Shown: piece after piece, positions 1 to 11,814 of the stretch | Layout: each line of letters opens with the position of its first letter | How positions within the stretch are numbered: position 1 is the stretch's first letter | Assembly: GCA_030998015.1 (NCBI GenBank) | Contig: JARWMV010000252.1 | Location: 558,001-622,000 of the forward strand | Reading direction: 5' to 3' | Source: Ceratorhiza oryzae-sativae | Lineage: Eukaryota; Basidiomycota; Agaricomycetes; Cantharellales; Ceratobasidiaceae | DNA: 64,000 bases | Program-made: the position numbers and the translations under genes | The notes under the pieces: generated by a model | What the model was told of the DNA's origin: nothing | Seen by the model: the letters and a program-made list of their open reading frames with translations, nothing else | Databases searched by the model: none

Positions 1-976
1 GCACGAACATCATACTAAAACGCATATTGAACAATCAAACCAACATGTCTGTCGGCGGGAATACTCACGTATGTCACAAACACCATCCCGCGAGTGGAGA
101 TAAGGTCAAAAAATGTCTTGATCTCACCAAACTCTTCAAATTGCCTTCGCACGCTATCACTGTCGGTCTCATACTATGAGAGAGTCAGGCTACGAATACT
201 TCCGATGCAAGCTCGACAGACCTTAATGTTACGAATAAACAGCGTGCGACAAGGTCTCTCACGCTTAATTCGCTGCTCAATCAGATCATCATGGATGGCG
301 TCGTCACGCGAAGTTGGGCGCGGGGCGCGTCCGCCACGAGCACCATATCCATTATCACGAGCTGGAGGATCAAACTCGTCTCTGTCGCCGCCTCGGAAAC
401 CGCCACGCCCGCGAGGGCCACCACGGCCACGGCCTCTACGTTCACCATGATCTGGACATAACCATAATAAGCATCGGTCGAGAATCAATATGATAACGGG
501 ATGAAAGGATTTCCAAGATCGGGAAACAATAGATATATGGCTTGCTGATTTAAGGCTCAAATCAAAGGTTCTTTGGACAGCTCGCAGTGTCTCAATGACT
601 CGGATTGGTTCTTACGAGTTGTCCCAGGAAACAAAAATGGGGTTATGACGTCGTGTTGCGTACCTTCGAAACCTCCTCCGAAACCACCGCGGTCTTCGCC
701 ATATCCGCCTGGACCCGGTCCGTTCTCATGATAACCGGATGGAGGCCCATTAAAGTACGGATCACTAGGACCGTTGTACGGCCCTTCGAAGGGAGGTGGG
801 TCGAAGTCGGAGTGACCACCGCGGCTGCCACCCCTGCCCCCTCGGCCTCTACCGCGGCCTCCGCGCCCACGTCCCCTACCTCCACCACCTTCTGAGTCAA
901 AGAATCTTTCAGGCGGCGGCGATCGTCGCCGAGGCGGTTCATCGTAGCCGCCGTACGGATGATGACGACCGTTCAT
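1..976 (-). CDS. mei2: Mei2-like RNA-binding protein, 5' part (cut by left edge)
   Basis: Start ATG is at 976-974; exons read on the minus strand are 664-976, 222-451 and 69-173, and the gene continues off the left edge through an intron that begins at 68. The N-terminal ~100 residues are low-complexity Gly/Arg with RGG and RGR runs, then a second RGG block, then the beginning of an RRM: RTLFIRNIK, followed across the intron by YETD, EFGEIKTFFDLISTRGM and VFVTY. That RRM wording matches the first RRM of fungal Mei2-like proteins, which bind RNA and in fission yeast drive meiotic entry. RGG segments are typical arginine-methylation and RNA-contact regions. The later RRMs, including the Mei2-type C-terminal one, are outside the window, so the subfamily name rests on RRM1 alone. 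It is divergent with the Rab5 gene; the 423 bases between the two start codons hold both promoters. Confidence 0.75.
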
Positions 977-1399
977 GTTTTCAATCGAAATCGCACGAAA
1001 GACTTAGCTAACGGCTTAGTGGTGGTGGGGCCTTCGCTTCACAACGGGACTTTATGGTGAACGTGGATTCAGTACGATCTGCCCGAATGTGTGATGGCCC
1101 TCAACGATGAAGTTTTCGTGTGTTTTGAACTTGCAATGTTGTCAAATCGGAAAAGCGCAGCAATATTCCTGTTGCACGTTATTGAGCTAGATTCTCGCTC
1201 GTTTACGGGCACGACACAGGACGTAAGTGGGATGGAGGTGACGGGAGTTGGAAGCAAGCTTGTGCAAAGTTGGCCCAGGAACGTGGTTACCTCATCAACC
1301 CGTCACAGCCCGTGCTAAGCGCCGACCTATCAATCTCGTTTTGCTCCCCACCACCACTTGCATTTCACGCTCTATTTTTCTTCAATCTACTCGTCAGCC
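977..1399. promoter_or_regulatory. Divergent intergenic region between Mei2-like and Rab5 genes
   Basis: These 423 bases lie between the start codons of two divergently transcribed genes and must hold both promoters and 5' leaders. I see no clear TATA box or repeated element. The stretch just before the Rab5 ATG (about 1335-1399) is rich in C and T, which is common for core promoters and leaders of strongly expressed fungal genes. Confidence 0.4.
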
Positions 1400-2530
1400 A
1401 TGTCTCGCCAGCTCCAATTCAAGCTCGTTTTGCTCGGTGGGTCGACTCAAAACATGTGTCACGTGTGGCTGACTCGGTATGCTGCGGAATTCAGGCGAGT
1501 CGGCGGTCGGAAAGTCAAGGTACATTTGATAACAGCTTCTCAATCCCATTTGCTCAATGCCGAGACCACATCTAGTCTTGTTCTCCGCTTCGTCAAGGAT
1601 CAGTTCGATGACTATAGGGAAAGCACAATCGGAGGTATGTTTCCCGCCTCGGCTCGCCGTTCACGTTCTTACAGTCACTCCCTTATCAGCTGCATTCCTT
1701 ACGCAGACGGTGACACTCGAAGACCAGACTGTGGTCAAATTTGAGATATGGTATGTCATTCCACACTGTTGCCCAACCCTCTGCTTATTTTGGACGCGGG
1801 ACAGGGACACTGCAGGGCAAGAACGATACAAGGTGAGCTAACCATGTATGTTGATTGCTGGAGCATGTGTAACTCATTCGACACCTTTCCCGTTAGTCTC
1901 TAGTGAGTTGCTCAACGCGATTGCGAGCGACCCCGAATTGGTGCTTATGATGTCACGATGGGTAGGCACCGATGTACTATCGAAATGCGCACTGTGCTGT
2001 AGTCGTGTACGACATTACTCAGCAGGTAATTTGCGATTATTCATGTCCTCGGTACTATGCTAAACGATACATTTAGGCTTCGCTTGATAAAGCAAAGACC
2101 TGGATCCGGGAGCTGCAACGACAGGCCGACCCGTCGATCGTGATTGCACTCTGTGGGAACAAGGCGGATCTAGCGGCGCGTAGGCAGGTTACGCAGGAGG
2201 TGCGTTTGGTTGATTCGCGTCGGTGTTCAGTAACCCACGTAAACTTTGCCTTGTTACAGGAGGCCCAGAAATACGCACAAGAAGAAGGTCTAATGTGGGG
2301 CGAGACAGCGCAAAGTCTGGAGAAGGCGTAGCGGAAATATTCGGCTCCATTGGTATGATGAACCTCTCTACTTTATTCTTCTCCCGCTAACTAAGGCATC
2401 AGCCCGGAAACTACCGCTCTCGGCACCTCCCCCAGTATCGTCCCGAACCGCAACGGCGGGTGCAAAGCGTGGTGTGGATCTTAACAAAGGCACAGGCGCA
2501 GCAGGGTCTGCGGAAGGATGCAACTGTTAG
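1400..2530 (+). CDS. vps21: Rab5-type small GTPase (Vps21/Ypt5 family), ten exons, one-base frame break
   Basis: Exons: 1400-1436, 1495-1519, 1576-1634, 1690-1750, 1805-1832, 1897-1902, 1966-2025, 2077-2199, 2260-2352, 2403-2530. The product has all Rab G-boxes: P-loop GESAVGKSS, switch I ending in [20 protein letters not shown] and a TSAK-type G5 box. [15 protein letters not shown] identifies Rab5; the C-terminus GCNC offers a CxC double-prenylation site. Rab5 controls fusion of early endosomes. The P-loop is split over three exons, and exon 6 is only six bases (Ser-Leu). Exon lengths sum to 620, one short of 207 codons: a base is missing near 2306, where GAGACAGCG should read ACA-AGC-GCA (Thr-Ser-Ala). 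As written, the frame ends at a TAG at about 2329. With the rest of the gene fully conserved I favour a sequence error over a true pseudogene. Confidence 0.88.
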
Positions 2531-3090
2531 ATGGGGTATTTGCTGGGTTGTAATGACGGACAGGCGAGGTGACGGCACTTTTGTAATCTACGTTCGCTCT
2601 TGGCGACATGTTCTCTCTATCCATTTTATGATTTGACCCGCTCGCAGATTAGAACGCGGCGAGATGACGCCACTGTAGAAGCCAATGCGAGACCAGCTCC
2701 GCTTTAATCACCATTCTCGAGGCTGCTCAACGTATTGTGCGCATGCGACTTCCAATTTTGTCCCCACTAAACTATATTGTGGTTCAATTGGGTTGAAAAT
2801 AGGCTAGTCAAGGAACGCCGAAAAGAAGTCTGTTTATATCAGATCACGACTCTTTCTCTCCGTATCTGATACCAGCCTAAGTACTCGTTTGCTATCCACG
2901 TCTGTTCACTCTATAAAGGAAACGAACAGACGTGATCTTCACGAGTTGCCACGCACACCACAGCCACCTTGCTCAAAGACGCGCTCTCACGTGACCAAAA
3001 CAATGATTGACTGCTTCCTCCCACCACGGGGGTGATTGCCTCTCGGGACTTCTTCAGTATCTGGGATCAACTGCTCATTCTCTGGGAAAC
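2531..3090. other. Intergenic region, 3' flank of Rab5 and promoter of cyclin B
   Basis: 560 bases with no credible reading frame. It contains the palindrome TCACGTGA at 2987-2994, about 97 bases upstream of the cyclin B start codon, a bHLH/Cbf1-type E-box that recurs elsewhere in the window. Confidence 0.45.
2987..2994. promoter_or_regulatory. TCACGTGA palindrome upstream of cyclin B
   Basis: Perfect 8-base palindrome containing the CACGTG E-box, about 97 bases before the cyclin B start. bHLH factors of the Cbf1/USF/SREBP types bind such sites in fungi. Functional assignment is inference from position and sequence only. Confidence 0.35.
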
Positions 3091-5006
3091 ATGTCTGGTG
3101 CTCATGTGGGTCTCATGATAGAACATATTGGTTGTCCATCTGTATGCTCACCCATACTCCTCTACAGCCACGCCGAACCGCACGGTCTACGCGGGTCGTA
3201 AACCAGAACGCAGAACAGCAGAACAGGCGAGCTGCCCTTGCTACTTCTAGCAAAGACAAACTCGTCACCGGGAAAGCTGCGTCCAACCCTACGAAGCCTT
3301 CATCCAACACCACCGCTGCTCCAACCGCTGCGACGACTGCTCCTGATCGCAAGCGCAAAGCCCTTGGCGATAACACCAATGCTGAGAAGAAGAAAAAGTC
3401 GGCAGACAAGACACTCGGCAAGATCAGACCCAAGGACCATGCGGATACACCCGGCAAAGCTGCCTCAACGTCTACGATGAGGATGGTTGTCGAGCTACCG
3501 ATGCGAACGCGGCCGAAGTCAAGCAAGACACAAAACAAACTGGAGACGGCGAAAGCCTTTACTGCGAAACCTCACAAGCCAGCAGTGGTGGTAGATATCT
3601 CAATGAGCCCTGATCCTCCTAATGGCGTGGTCGACGTCTCTCCAGAACGCATTACGAGATCAAAGGTTTCAAAATCAGCTGTCAAGTCTTCACCTAAACT
3701 CGGGTCCGCTAAGACTTCATTGGCCAAATCACCGGGGCACGGGGGCCGAGGTCTAAGCTCCTGCCTGCTGAGGATGAAGGGCCGCCTACTAAACGACGAC
3801 GATCCAACCATGATGCTCCGGCTGCAGCGGGAAGCCTCACACTATTCAGCCATCAAATGTCGTTCCTTTGCAAGAGGCCGATAATCCTTTCGAGATCGGT
3901 CTAAAGACGACTAGCGCGGACGTGGCCAGCGCGGTAACCGCTCAACCATGGGATGACCTGGACGCAGAAGACGAGAATGACCCACTGATGGTTGCCGAGT
4001 ACGTTAACGAGATCTTTGATTACATGAAGGAACTCGAGGTATGTTGGATTCGGTAATATTTCTTTTGCAACGACTAATCACAAAATGCTCTGCTCGGTCT
4101 TAGATTCGCAATATGCCTAGTTCGACGTACATGAACGCGCAACACGAACTGGATTGGAACATGCGCGGTATTCTCATGGACTGGCTCATCCAAGTCCACG
4201 CGCGTTTCAAGATGCTTCCGGAGACACTCTTCCTCGCGACCAATATCATAGACCGATTCCTGTCCCTTCGTATTGTCTCCTTGATTAAACTCCAACTCGT
4301 CGGTATCACTGCTCTCTTCATCGCATCTAAGTATGAGGAGATTATGGCTCCATCCGTTACACACTTCTTGCAGGTATCCGATTCAGAGTACACCGAGAAG
4401 GAGATACTTCAAGCAGAAAAGTATGTTCTTCGGACCTTGGGATGGGAGCTGAGCTATCCGAACCCCATGAGCTGGTTGCGTCGTGCGAGTAAGGCGGATT
4501 CTTATGATCTTCAGACGAGAACCCTGGCCAAGTTCTTTATCGAGATCAGCGTGGTCGAACATCGGTTGATCAAATTCACACCGAGCATGCTGGCTGCCGC
4601 TGCGCTTTGGTTGGCTCGATTGATGATGGAAAAGGACGAATGGGTGAGTAACATCATCTTCTCTTGGACGATTGGGTTGACCTAAGTATGCTGCCAGGAT
4701 GCGAATTTGGAGCACTACAGTGGCTACACCGAGCGGAAATTAATTCCCTGCGCTAACGTGATGCTCAACTATATCATTCAACCGAAACCACTCCATGAAA
4801 GCATTTGGAAGAAGTACTCGGGTAAAAAGTATTCCAAATGTGCAGTCTACGCTCGAAAATGGGCAGAGCAGAGGTGGCCTCCGGGCTCCAGCGATGAAGC
4901 CGAGGAAGAAGCTGCAGAGGTTGAGGTTGATCTAGTCACTGCTCTCCCTGTCTTGCGCGAGCAGATCAAGTCGAAAGCAGGGGCAGTTGAGGAGACCGCT
5001 CCCTAA
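3091..5006 (+). CDS. clb: B-type mitotic cyclin
   Basis: Exons 3091-3105, 3171-4038, 4104-4643, 4698-5006 (about 577 residues). A canonical destruction box RKALGDNTN sits near residue 70 and a second RAAL motif near residue 28; a basic, Ser/Lys/Pro-rich region follows. The cyclin N-box begins around MRGILMDWLIQVHARF and runs through PETLFLATNIIDRFLS and LVGITALFIASKYEEI, then the C-box LEHYSGYTERKL. These are B-cyclin signatures (Cdc13/Clb): binding and activating Cdk1 for mitosis, then APC/C-driven destruction. The exons sum to 1732 bases, two short of a multiple of three: the frame slips once around 3735-3750 (G-rich tract) and again around 3826-3834, both in the poorly conserved linker before the cyclin boxes. 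The 3' half is intact. The short first exon (MSGAH) was chosen because its GT donor and the AG at 3170 keep the downstream frame. Confidence 0.85.
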
Positions 5007-5240
5007 ACCGCACCCCTCTTGCATTGCCGCATATCCTGCCGGACTCCATCATATGTATCATATGTTTCGTTTCCTTTGTGGATCTGTTTTACGACTTTTG
5101 GTTTTGTGTGTTGCCTTTGCACTAGTTTTAGATCACAGAACTTGCAGCTGTACTCACGTAGGATTACTGCGTTACCTAATCAATTTGATGTTAAGCTGTC
5201 ATAAATTTGAAATTAAACTTTGGATCGCCTCTCGACCACC

Positions 5241-6514
5241 ATGCCTGAACCAGTTGAATCTAAAATTAATGGGCCTCCTTTGGGAAAACATTTAGCTTCC
5301 AGTGGTGAGTCTAGAATATGCATCGTATAATATAAATCTAACACATTCAACCTAGAAAAGAGGACGAGGGACAAAGCAGTGAAAGCTCTTGCTGTCTTCT
5401 TGTCCGATGAATCACAAGCATCCATGTCAGCTTTGGATCGAGCGAAACTTTGGAAAGGGCTATTTTATTGTATGCAAACCCCTCTTCTCTCCTCTTGGCC
5501 GCCTGGGCTAAACCTGATCGCCCACTATTTAGGCTTCTGGATGTCGGACAAACCCATTGTTCAACAAGACCTGTCATACGAGCTAGCAAACCTCATACTG
5601 GTCATACCCTCTCTTGAAGGAGCGGTTGGATTCATTCGTGGGTTCTGGGAAGCCACGGTGCGAGAATGGGCGGGCATTGATCGGTACAGGTGAGCCGAAT
5701 TCCCTGAGCGCACTAGAGGATTTGCGCTCAACATAGTGCGGTAAGGGAAGGATAAACAAGTTCTATATGCTTATACGCCGATTCGTCAATGCAACATTTC
5801 GGCTTTTGTTGAAGCATGACTGGGACGCCCAGGCATGTGAGGATGTTAATGAGATACTGCAGGGGAAAGGCGGGCCCCTCTGGTGAGTTGACTAATCCCC
5901 ATGGTTCCACACGAGCTGTTGAGCTTTGTATATTGAATTAGCCCGGATGACAAGACAGTACCCGCGAGCCTGTCGTATCATTTAGCAGATATATACCTAG
6001 AAGAGTTGGATAAGGCCCTTGACACAAGCGACCATGTACGTTTTTCGCAAATTCTCTCGCTTCGTTGCTTTATGCTAAGCCATACCGTTAACAGTCTCTT
6101 ACACCGCTCCTAACGCTCGTCACTCCATTTATCAAGCTTTCAGCGCACACGTCCAATAAAATTACATACGAACGCATGCAGACGGCTCTCATCTCGCCAC
6201 TGCTCGATGCACTCGCCGCGCGTGCGTCAATTTTGGAACCAGACAATCCCGGATCGCCACGAAAGCGCAAACGAACTTCAGAGACTTACCCCAATCTCAT
6301 CGACTCTGTTTGTGTTTCTCAGAATAAGGGTGAAATCAAAAGGGTGTCAGATCCTTGTATAGTTGCAAAGAATGTGCTCAAGGCTATATTCGACACGGCT
6401 GGGGAGGAAGATGCCAAGGATGCGAACCGGAGGAAAATGTATGCACTTTGGAAGATCAGGACTGAAGAATTTGAAGGTCCCCCAGTGGACAATGGGGCTG
6501 AGCATTCCGGTTGA
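5241..6514 (+). CDS. rrp1: Ribosomal RNA-processing protein 1 (RRP1/Nop52)
   Basis: Six exons: 5241-5304, 5356-5469, 5533-5689, 5751-5882, 5942-6035, 6095-6514; they sum to 981 bases, giving an intact 326-residue protein. Features seen: LGKHLASSEKRTRDKAVKAL near the N-terminus, LWKGLFYCFWMSDKP, DRYRINKFYMLIRRFV and a helical repeat-like middle region, the order typical of the Nop52 domain. The C-terminal third has a basic patch PRKRKR, possibly a nuclear localisation signal. Family role: nucleolar factor for processing of pre-rRNA leading to the 60S subunit. The C-terminus is short compared with animal Nop52, as is normal for fungi. It begins 234 bases after the cyclin B stop on the same strand. 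Confidence 0.85.
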
Positions 6515-6878
6515 TGTATACTTGAACTCTTCAATGGAACATGTTGTTGTGGGTTATAGCAGAAGATCTACGGATTGTGGCTAAGATCTCAGGCTGATTC
6601 AGCAGCGCAAGACTTTTTCGATCATGTGATCATTCTCATTTTGATTTCCCACCCCCGATCGACAAGTCCTGGTGCTCGGATTGCACGAAGATCGTAAGCG
6701 TGGTTGACGAGCATCGCACATTGTCTCGCTGACGCCGGTGAAAGGTCCTGTTCCGACGCTGGAAGACACACGGCCGCGCGAGGGGAACTGGGAGGTCAGC
6801 AGCTGAAATTTCTCGTCTCGCTTCAAATTCTAAATTCTGCATACGAAGGAGTCCGCTAATGCCCTCCCCGACGAGCGC

Positions 6879-8227
6879 ATGCGCCTCCCTGCACTCCCAA
6901 AAAGCAGCATCTCGCCTACCAAACGATGTCTTCTTGTTCTCAACCTGAATGGCACGCTTCTCCATCGCCGGCGTACAAAATCAAACGTCACCGCTTACGT
7001 CTATGCTCGACCATACCTAGGTTCATTTCTGCGGTACGTTTCGCATCCCGCAGCGGGGTTCGATGTCGCAGTATGGAGCTCTGCCCACCGGGAGAACGTT
7101 CGGACTATGGTCGAGCGAGCGTGGTCAGGGGCAGGAGCTTCGACAGACACACAACCCGCCCTACCAGGACAGGCAAGACTCCCAGACTTGGTGTTCGCAA
7201 GGGAGGATATGGTCTTGATGGACCGTCAGTTCAGTGGGTCATTCGAACTCTAGACTATATGCTCTGGCTCAATTCACCAGAGCGTGCGTTTCGGCACGGG
7301 ACTTTCAACCCAGATCACAATGTGCGCACGACCAAAGATCTCCGTCAGTTATGGCTTCAAATCTCGAGGATTCGCGACGAGCAACTTCGTGCTCAACCTC
7401 AACATCTGCCGCCTACAATCTCCCAGTCAGGCTATTTAATCTCTACAGCAACCACAGCTCACCCCAGTCCGCATCCAATCAAGGTCTTCGAACTTCATGG
7501 TCCACACGACACTATCCTTGTCGACGACTGTGCTCACAAAGCTCGGCTACAACCGTACAACTTCCTCCCGTGTCCAACCTATGGTGCAACCGAGCTTCGT
7601 GCAGACGCCAACGCTCTCACAACAGCCGCTACAAGCGATGTAGACGAAGCTCTTCTTGCCGTGGTTGGGATCCTTTCCGAGATTCAGAGTGTACAGGCGC
7701 GAGTTGACGAGTGGAATAGAGATGGACGGATCTGGAGCGGCCCTGGGGCCCAGTTGAATCCAAATCAGATGTGGGCACAGCGTCGGAGGAATTTCCCGGC
7801 CACATCCTTGGACGCAGCTTCGTCTACCCCTGCCTCCACCCCAAGCCCAAGTCTCTCCCAGATACTGAGTGCATCAACTGCCCTGGCTGAACTAACCCTC
7901 GAGCCGGAACCGCCATTCACACCAAGCTCTGGGCCTACAGTATCAACTGTTAATACCCCTGCATGGTTTACAAGCCCACCTCTTATGCGTGCCTGGGTTG
8001 ATCATGGCAGACGTGTGCTCGACGTGCTTGGTATTGCTGCTGAAGACGAATGTGTGAGGGTCTGGCCGGGGTGGAGAGATGGGAAGATCTTAGGCACAGC
8101 GAAAGGCGACCCGCCTGTTGACCGTCAGGGAGGCGAAAGGACGAAGGCAAAGGAGGAGAGGGGGCAAAGGCAGGAGAAGGAGCCATGTGGGACAGAGCAG
8201 GGCCGAGAACAGCGAAATAACTCCTGA
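6879..8227 (+). CDS. FCP1/NIF-domain HAD-family protein, catalytic Asp replaced by Asn
   Basis: Two exons, 6879-7233 and 7314-8227 (422 residues). The N-terminal half is an FCP1/NIF-type HAD fold: motif I region LLVLNLNGTLLHRR, then a VYARPYLGSFLRYV segment, motif II-like FDVAVWSSAHRENV, the TTKDL region and the acidic motif DTILVDDCAHKARLQPYNFL. In active HAD phosphatases of this family motif I is D-x-D/N-G-T; here the first Asp, the nucleophile, is Asn (codon AAC), so the protein as read should lack phosphatase activity unless the base is wrong. The C-terminal half is Pro/Ser-rich and ends in a charged tail. A second frame (to 8324) gives another charged tail, so an unrecognised 3' intron or frame slip is possible. 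The donor at 7234 was chosen because it yields QFNHNVRTTKDL. Confidence 0.7.
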
Positions 8228-8455
8228 GACCAAGACGAAACGCAAAGCCACTATCGAGAAAAGGTACTCTGTGAGGCCAGAGGGCGAGGGCGACGCAGAC
8301 ATCAAAATATTGCACGATGCTTAGACACATATGGCTATATTTAGAGCTACTAGATGTATTCTAAGCTACCATTTACACCCGATGTACTAATAGACGGAGA
8401 TATAATATTTGAGTTGTTGCACCCTTCCTTGATGCGATTTTTGTTCGATTGCCTC

Positions 8456-8463
8456 TCACGTGA
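8456..8463. promoter_or_regulatory. TCACGTGA palindrome (first of two)
   Basis: The palindrome is followed by CTCC, giving TCACGTGACTCC, repeated exactly at 8630-8641. It lies downstream of the HAD-family gene in intergenic DNA; no gene start is close on either side, so the target, if any, is unknown. Confidence 0.25.
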
Positions 8464-8629
8464 CTCCTTGTTTTTTCCATGCATACATATTTAAGGACCT
8501 ACACGAACACATGGTCGAACCGGTCACGAAACAAACAAGAGATACAAACGGTAACAGGGATCACAGAAGAGCGGAATGGGGGACAGAGGCCAAACGGCCC
8601 GAAAGCGTAGGACGGTCACGAGGGTGATA

Positions 8630-8637
8630 TCACGTGA
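8630..8637. promoter_or_regulatory. TCACGTGA palindrome (second of two)
   Basis: Second exact TCACGTGACTCC, 174 bases after the first. Two identical 12-base elements at this spacing in gene-free DNA may mark a regulatory site or an unseen short transcript. Confidence 0.25.
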
Positions 8638-11600
8638 CTCCCTTGTGGCAAGGGGACCACACCTAAGTTTCCTAGTCGGTTCAGTAATCGAGACTCCCTG
8701 TTGGCGTATCTAGAGATCATTTTTAGTTCTCTCAGGCTCTTTTAATCTTGATTCCATATTAACACCACTTATCTGTTGGACAAAAACCTGAGCATATACT
8801 CATTGAGCACCCTGAGCTCCCCAGCTCGACTTCTCCCCTAATCTACAGTGGCTTATAAAGAATGCTGTTCCAGCTTGTTTCTATAGATTTTTCTAGCTAG
8901 AGAACCTTCTTCTAGGAACGAAAGATACTAGAGCTCTAAAGCCTAACTTCACGGCTCGAGATCTTGGCGCGTTGCCCCTATCCACAGTTTAACCTCTACT
9001 TCATGCTGCATGCTTACGATAAGACTTTCACATGATTCTTCAGAACGATCATCTCTCTCTATGTGCAGATGCGGCGTCTTGTTGCAGGATAACGACCAAC
9101 CACAGCCAGCAACGTGGACCTCGGGGTGCTCACTAGTGCTCATGATAACGCAACCCATGAAACAGGAGTATCCCAACGTGGTGTACTAGTCGATTAATGC
9201 TATACTAGAGATAAACTTCCCGGACATGTCCGATGATATCGGCTTCGATTATCCCAGCAAAACGACCAAGCTCACTAATTTTGTGGAGATTACCGAATGA
9301 TGGGGCACCTACACGAATACTCGCGTCATTTCTCCACAGGGTACCTATAGGATTGCCACCCACTGAATCCCCAGCATGGCACACCTTAATTGAAAGTCAT
9401 TTTGAATGAACGGCGGACTGTATCTGCCGGGCATGTGCTCCCTTGAAAGTTCGGCTACGTGAGTCACGGAATGCGCAGCGCCATTCACGCACAGGCATGC
9501 CGTACCGGATAATCCCCGTGTATCATGTGTCTCTTTTGATGAGTACACGCGATCTCAGGCTGCCTTTTGCCTCTGGTTTGACGCGGTGCACAATGATCGT
9601 TTGAGGGTCCGCAATTCTATCAGACCTAGACGTCAGAGCACATTCCACAGGACAGATGAGGATTTTAGTGCGTTTTTCGACAGATTCGACACAATGCACC
9701 CTACTTTGGTATTGTACCTGCGGGGGTCGAAGCTCCAATCCGTCCAACGAGCTATAATAGCGTTGATTTTCTCTAAAGCTGCTCTGAAGTTTGGGTTTGG
9801 TAGAATTGCGGCCTCAATGACTCGAGGGACCACGGCTCGCGCGCACAAATTGAGCGTCTGATGCCAGAGTATTTCAATGGTTGCTAAGATGTATCAAGAA
9901 GGGTTTGCAGATGTGAAGCACTGGATACATTGATTATACCCTGAGGATCTGGGTTCCAACTATCACATCGAGCGGAGTGTACTCTACAAGGCAGGAGGCG
10001 CACTAGGCGTCATCCAATCCTGCATGATGTGACTTGGTACTCTTCACACGCACGTCCCGTCGAGGCGCATCACCAGAGACCACACGCGCGCTCGGACCTC
10101 GTGGCGAGGCGTATAGACCTATCAGCGACCTATGCGGTCTCATCCGCTGACATTTTGCCGGCCCCGACAAACAGGGACTTGACCGGGTTCATTGGCCGCT
10201 CTGGGAATGCTCGCTAGATCTTCCCCGCGCCATCACACGACAGCAGGTTATCCGAGGCCCCCTTGTTCCCTCCGGCTGTTTGGCTCAACCGTATTCCGCT
10301 CAGCAGTGGTCAATTTGGATCAGTAACACGTAATGAGGGTGGTAGGAGACGTTTGATGTGATATGACTTGGCTGGCTTTCTTTTCTTCCGCGGAGCATCA
10401 ACACGGGATAAACAAGGCGATTGGCGATGGCTGAAAGTGCAAGGTATTTGACAGCGGGATCTTGTTCTGGTATTCAAAATGGCCAAGGAATATCCATAGC
10501 CAATTTGTTATCGGGGGGGAGGGAGTTCTCCAGTATTTGTGCGCCATAGCCACAGCGTCAGCCAATCACTCAAGCATATGGTTTGGTTATATTAGCACAT
10601 TATTTAAAGCATCACCCAAATGTAAATACATCGGGAAACGATTGGAGAGGAGAGCTCAGCTTCAATGCATTGTTACACGCAAACAGGAACATCGGATGCC
10701 CCGATTCGGCAAATCGAGCGCCCAGAGCATTACTATCATGCTCTGCCTTTTACTCTGTGGCTTCACTTTAAGTGCTTAACAGGCATGGTTCGCGTTTGGC
10801 ATCAAACATGCATTGAACATGCATCGCACTAACGATACTTGATACCAGGTAGCCCGTTTGATCTGATTCCTGATTCTGAGCACATGTGCATATCGTGGCG
10901 AGCGCTGGGCCCATCTTTTTGTCGCCTTTGCATTGTCGCTTCTATGTAGTAGATAAAGCAACTAGGATAAAACGTATTACTCCGGTGGGGTGGTACATGG
11001 ATAGCAACCCGGTTTGCCGTGTCCGGTTATACATACATGAATCTTCAACTGCTGTGTAAATACTAATCTAAAAAGACGCCTTGCTTTCTGCTCCTTATCT
11101 CTAAGATACAAGCTGGCCACCCATCTGTGCTCGACAAAAGCACAGCCGATTACTTGGACATTCCATTATGGCTCCGCACAAACGTACCGATGCAAGCGGG
11201 TCTTGAATGGCGATGTGCGACCTGCGCCAGCCTAACAACGCTCACGAGGTCGCCAATCACAGCCTTTGCTGGGACAAAAAGAATCCCTGGGGACCGCAAT
11301 GGGGGCAAATATATGCGTAGTCGTGGGGCGGTGCGGAGCCGAGTGAATGACTCGGAGTTGTTGTGGCATGTTTGGCCTCGTGAACATCACTGGCGTTTGC
11401 ACGAGTCAGCCGAGGCATGACTCTGGTCTGCTGTGTGCATATGAGGGCCTTGCCGGGGGAAGAGCCCCCTTGATCCAGTGCCCCCGTTTGGCCCGCATCG
11501 CCTTTGTTTGTTTTGCAGTGAGACGCAACACGCCGGATTCGGTCCTGATGTGAGTCGTTTGCAGTTCGTAGGGCTGACTCGTTGCGCCGTAACCTAACCC

Positions 11601-11814
11601 GCCTGTTTGTCATTCGGCTAGCCCTTGTTATAAACGGCTCTTGCCCCCACCGAAACCCGCCCCGCACACTTCACCATGTCTGGCTCAAACTGAGATCGTC
11701 CATCGCACCCAATTGTTTGTTCACTTGTTTGCACCCCGACTCAACCAAAACCAAGCCCCTTTCTGTATTCTTCCCACGATAAGACTGTTGACCCCTAATT
11801 ATCTTCCCACCAAT

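Larger units (their letters stand above)
8328..11814. other. Gene-poor intergenic region (3.5 kb)
   Basis: No reading frame over about 130 codons here looks like a protein, and I recognise no transposon ends, tRNA or known domain on either strand. Two TCACGTGACTCC elements lie at 8456 and 8630. Base composition swings more than in genic parts, with AT-rich stretches (about 8690-8950 and 10600-10700). A minus-strand open frame near 9633-9848 (RVIEAAILPNPNFRAALEKI region) could be an exon or a relic, but I could not link it to anything. The last ~200 bases (11620-11814) form the promoter and leader of the Pho80-type cyclin and are C-rich. Confidence 0.4.
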
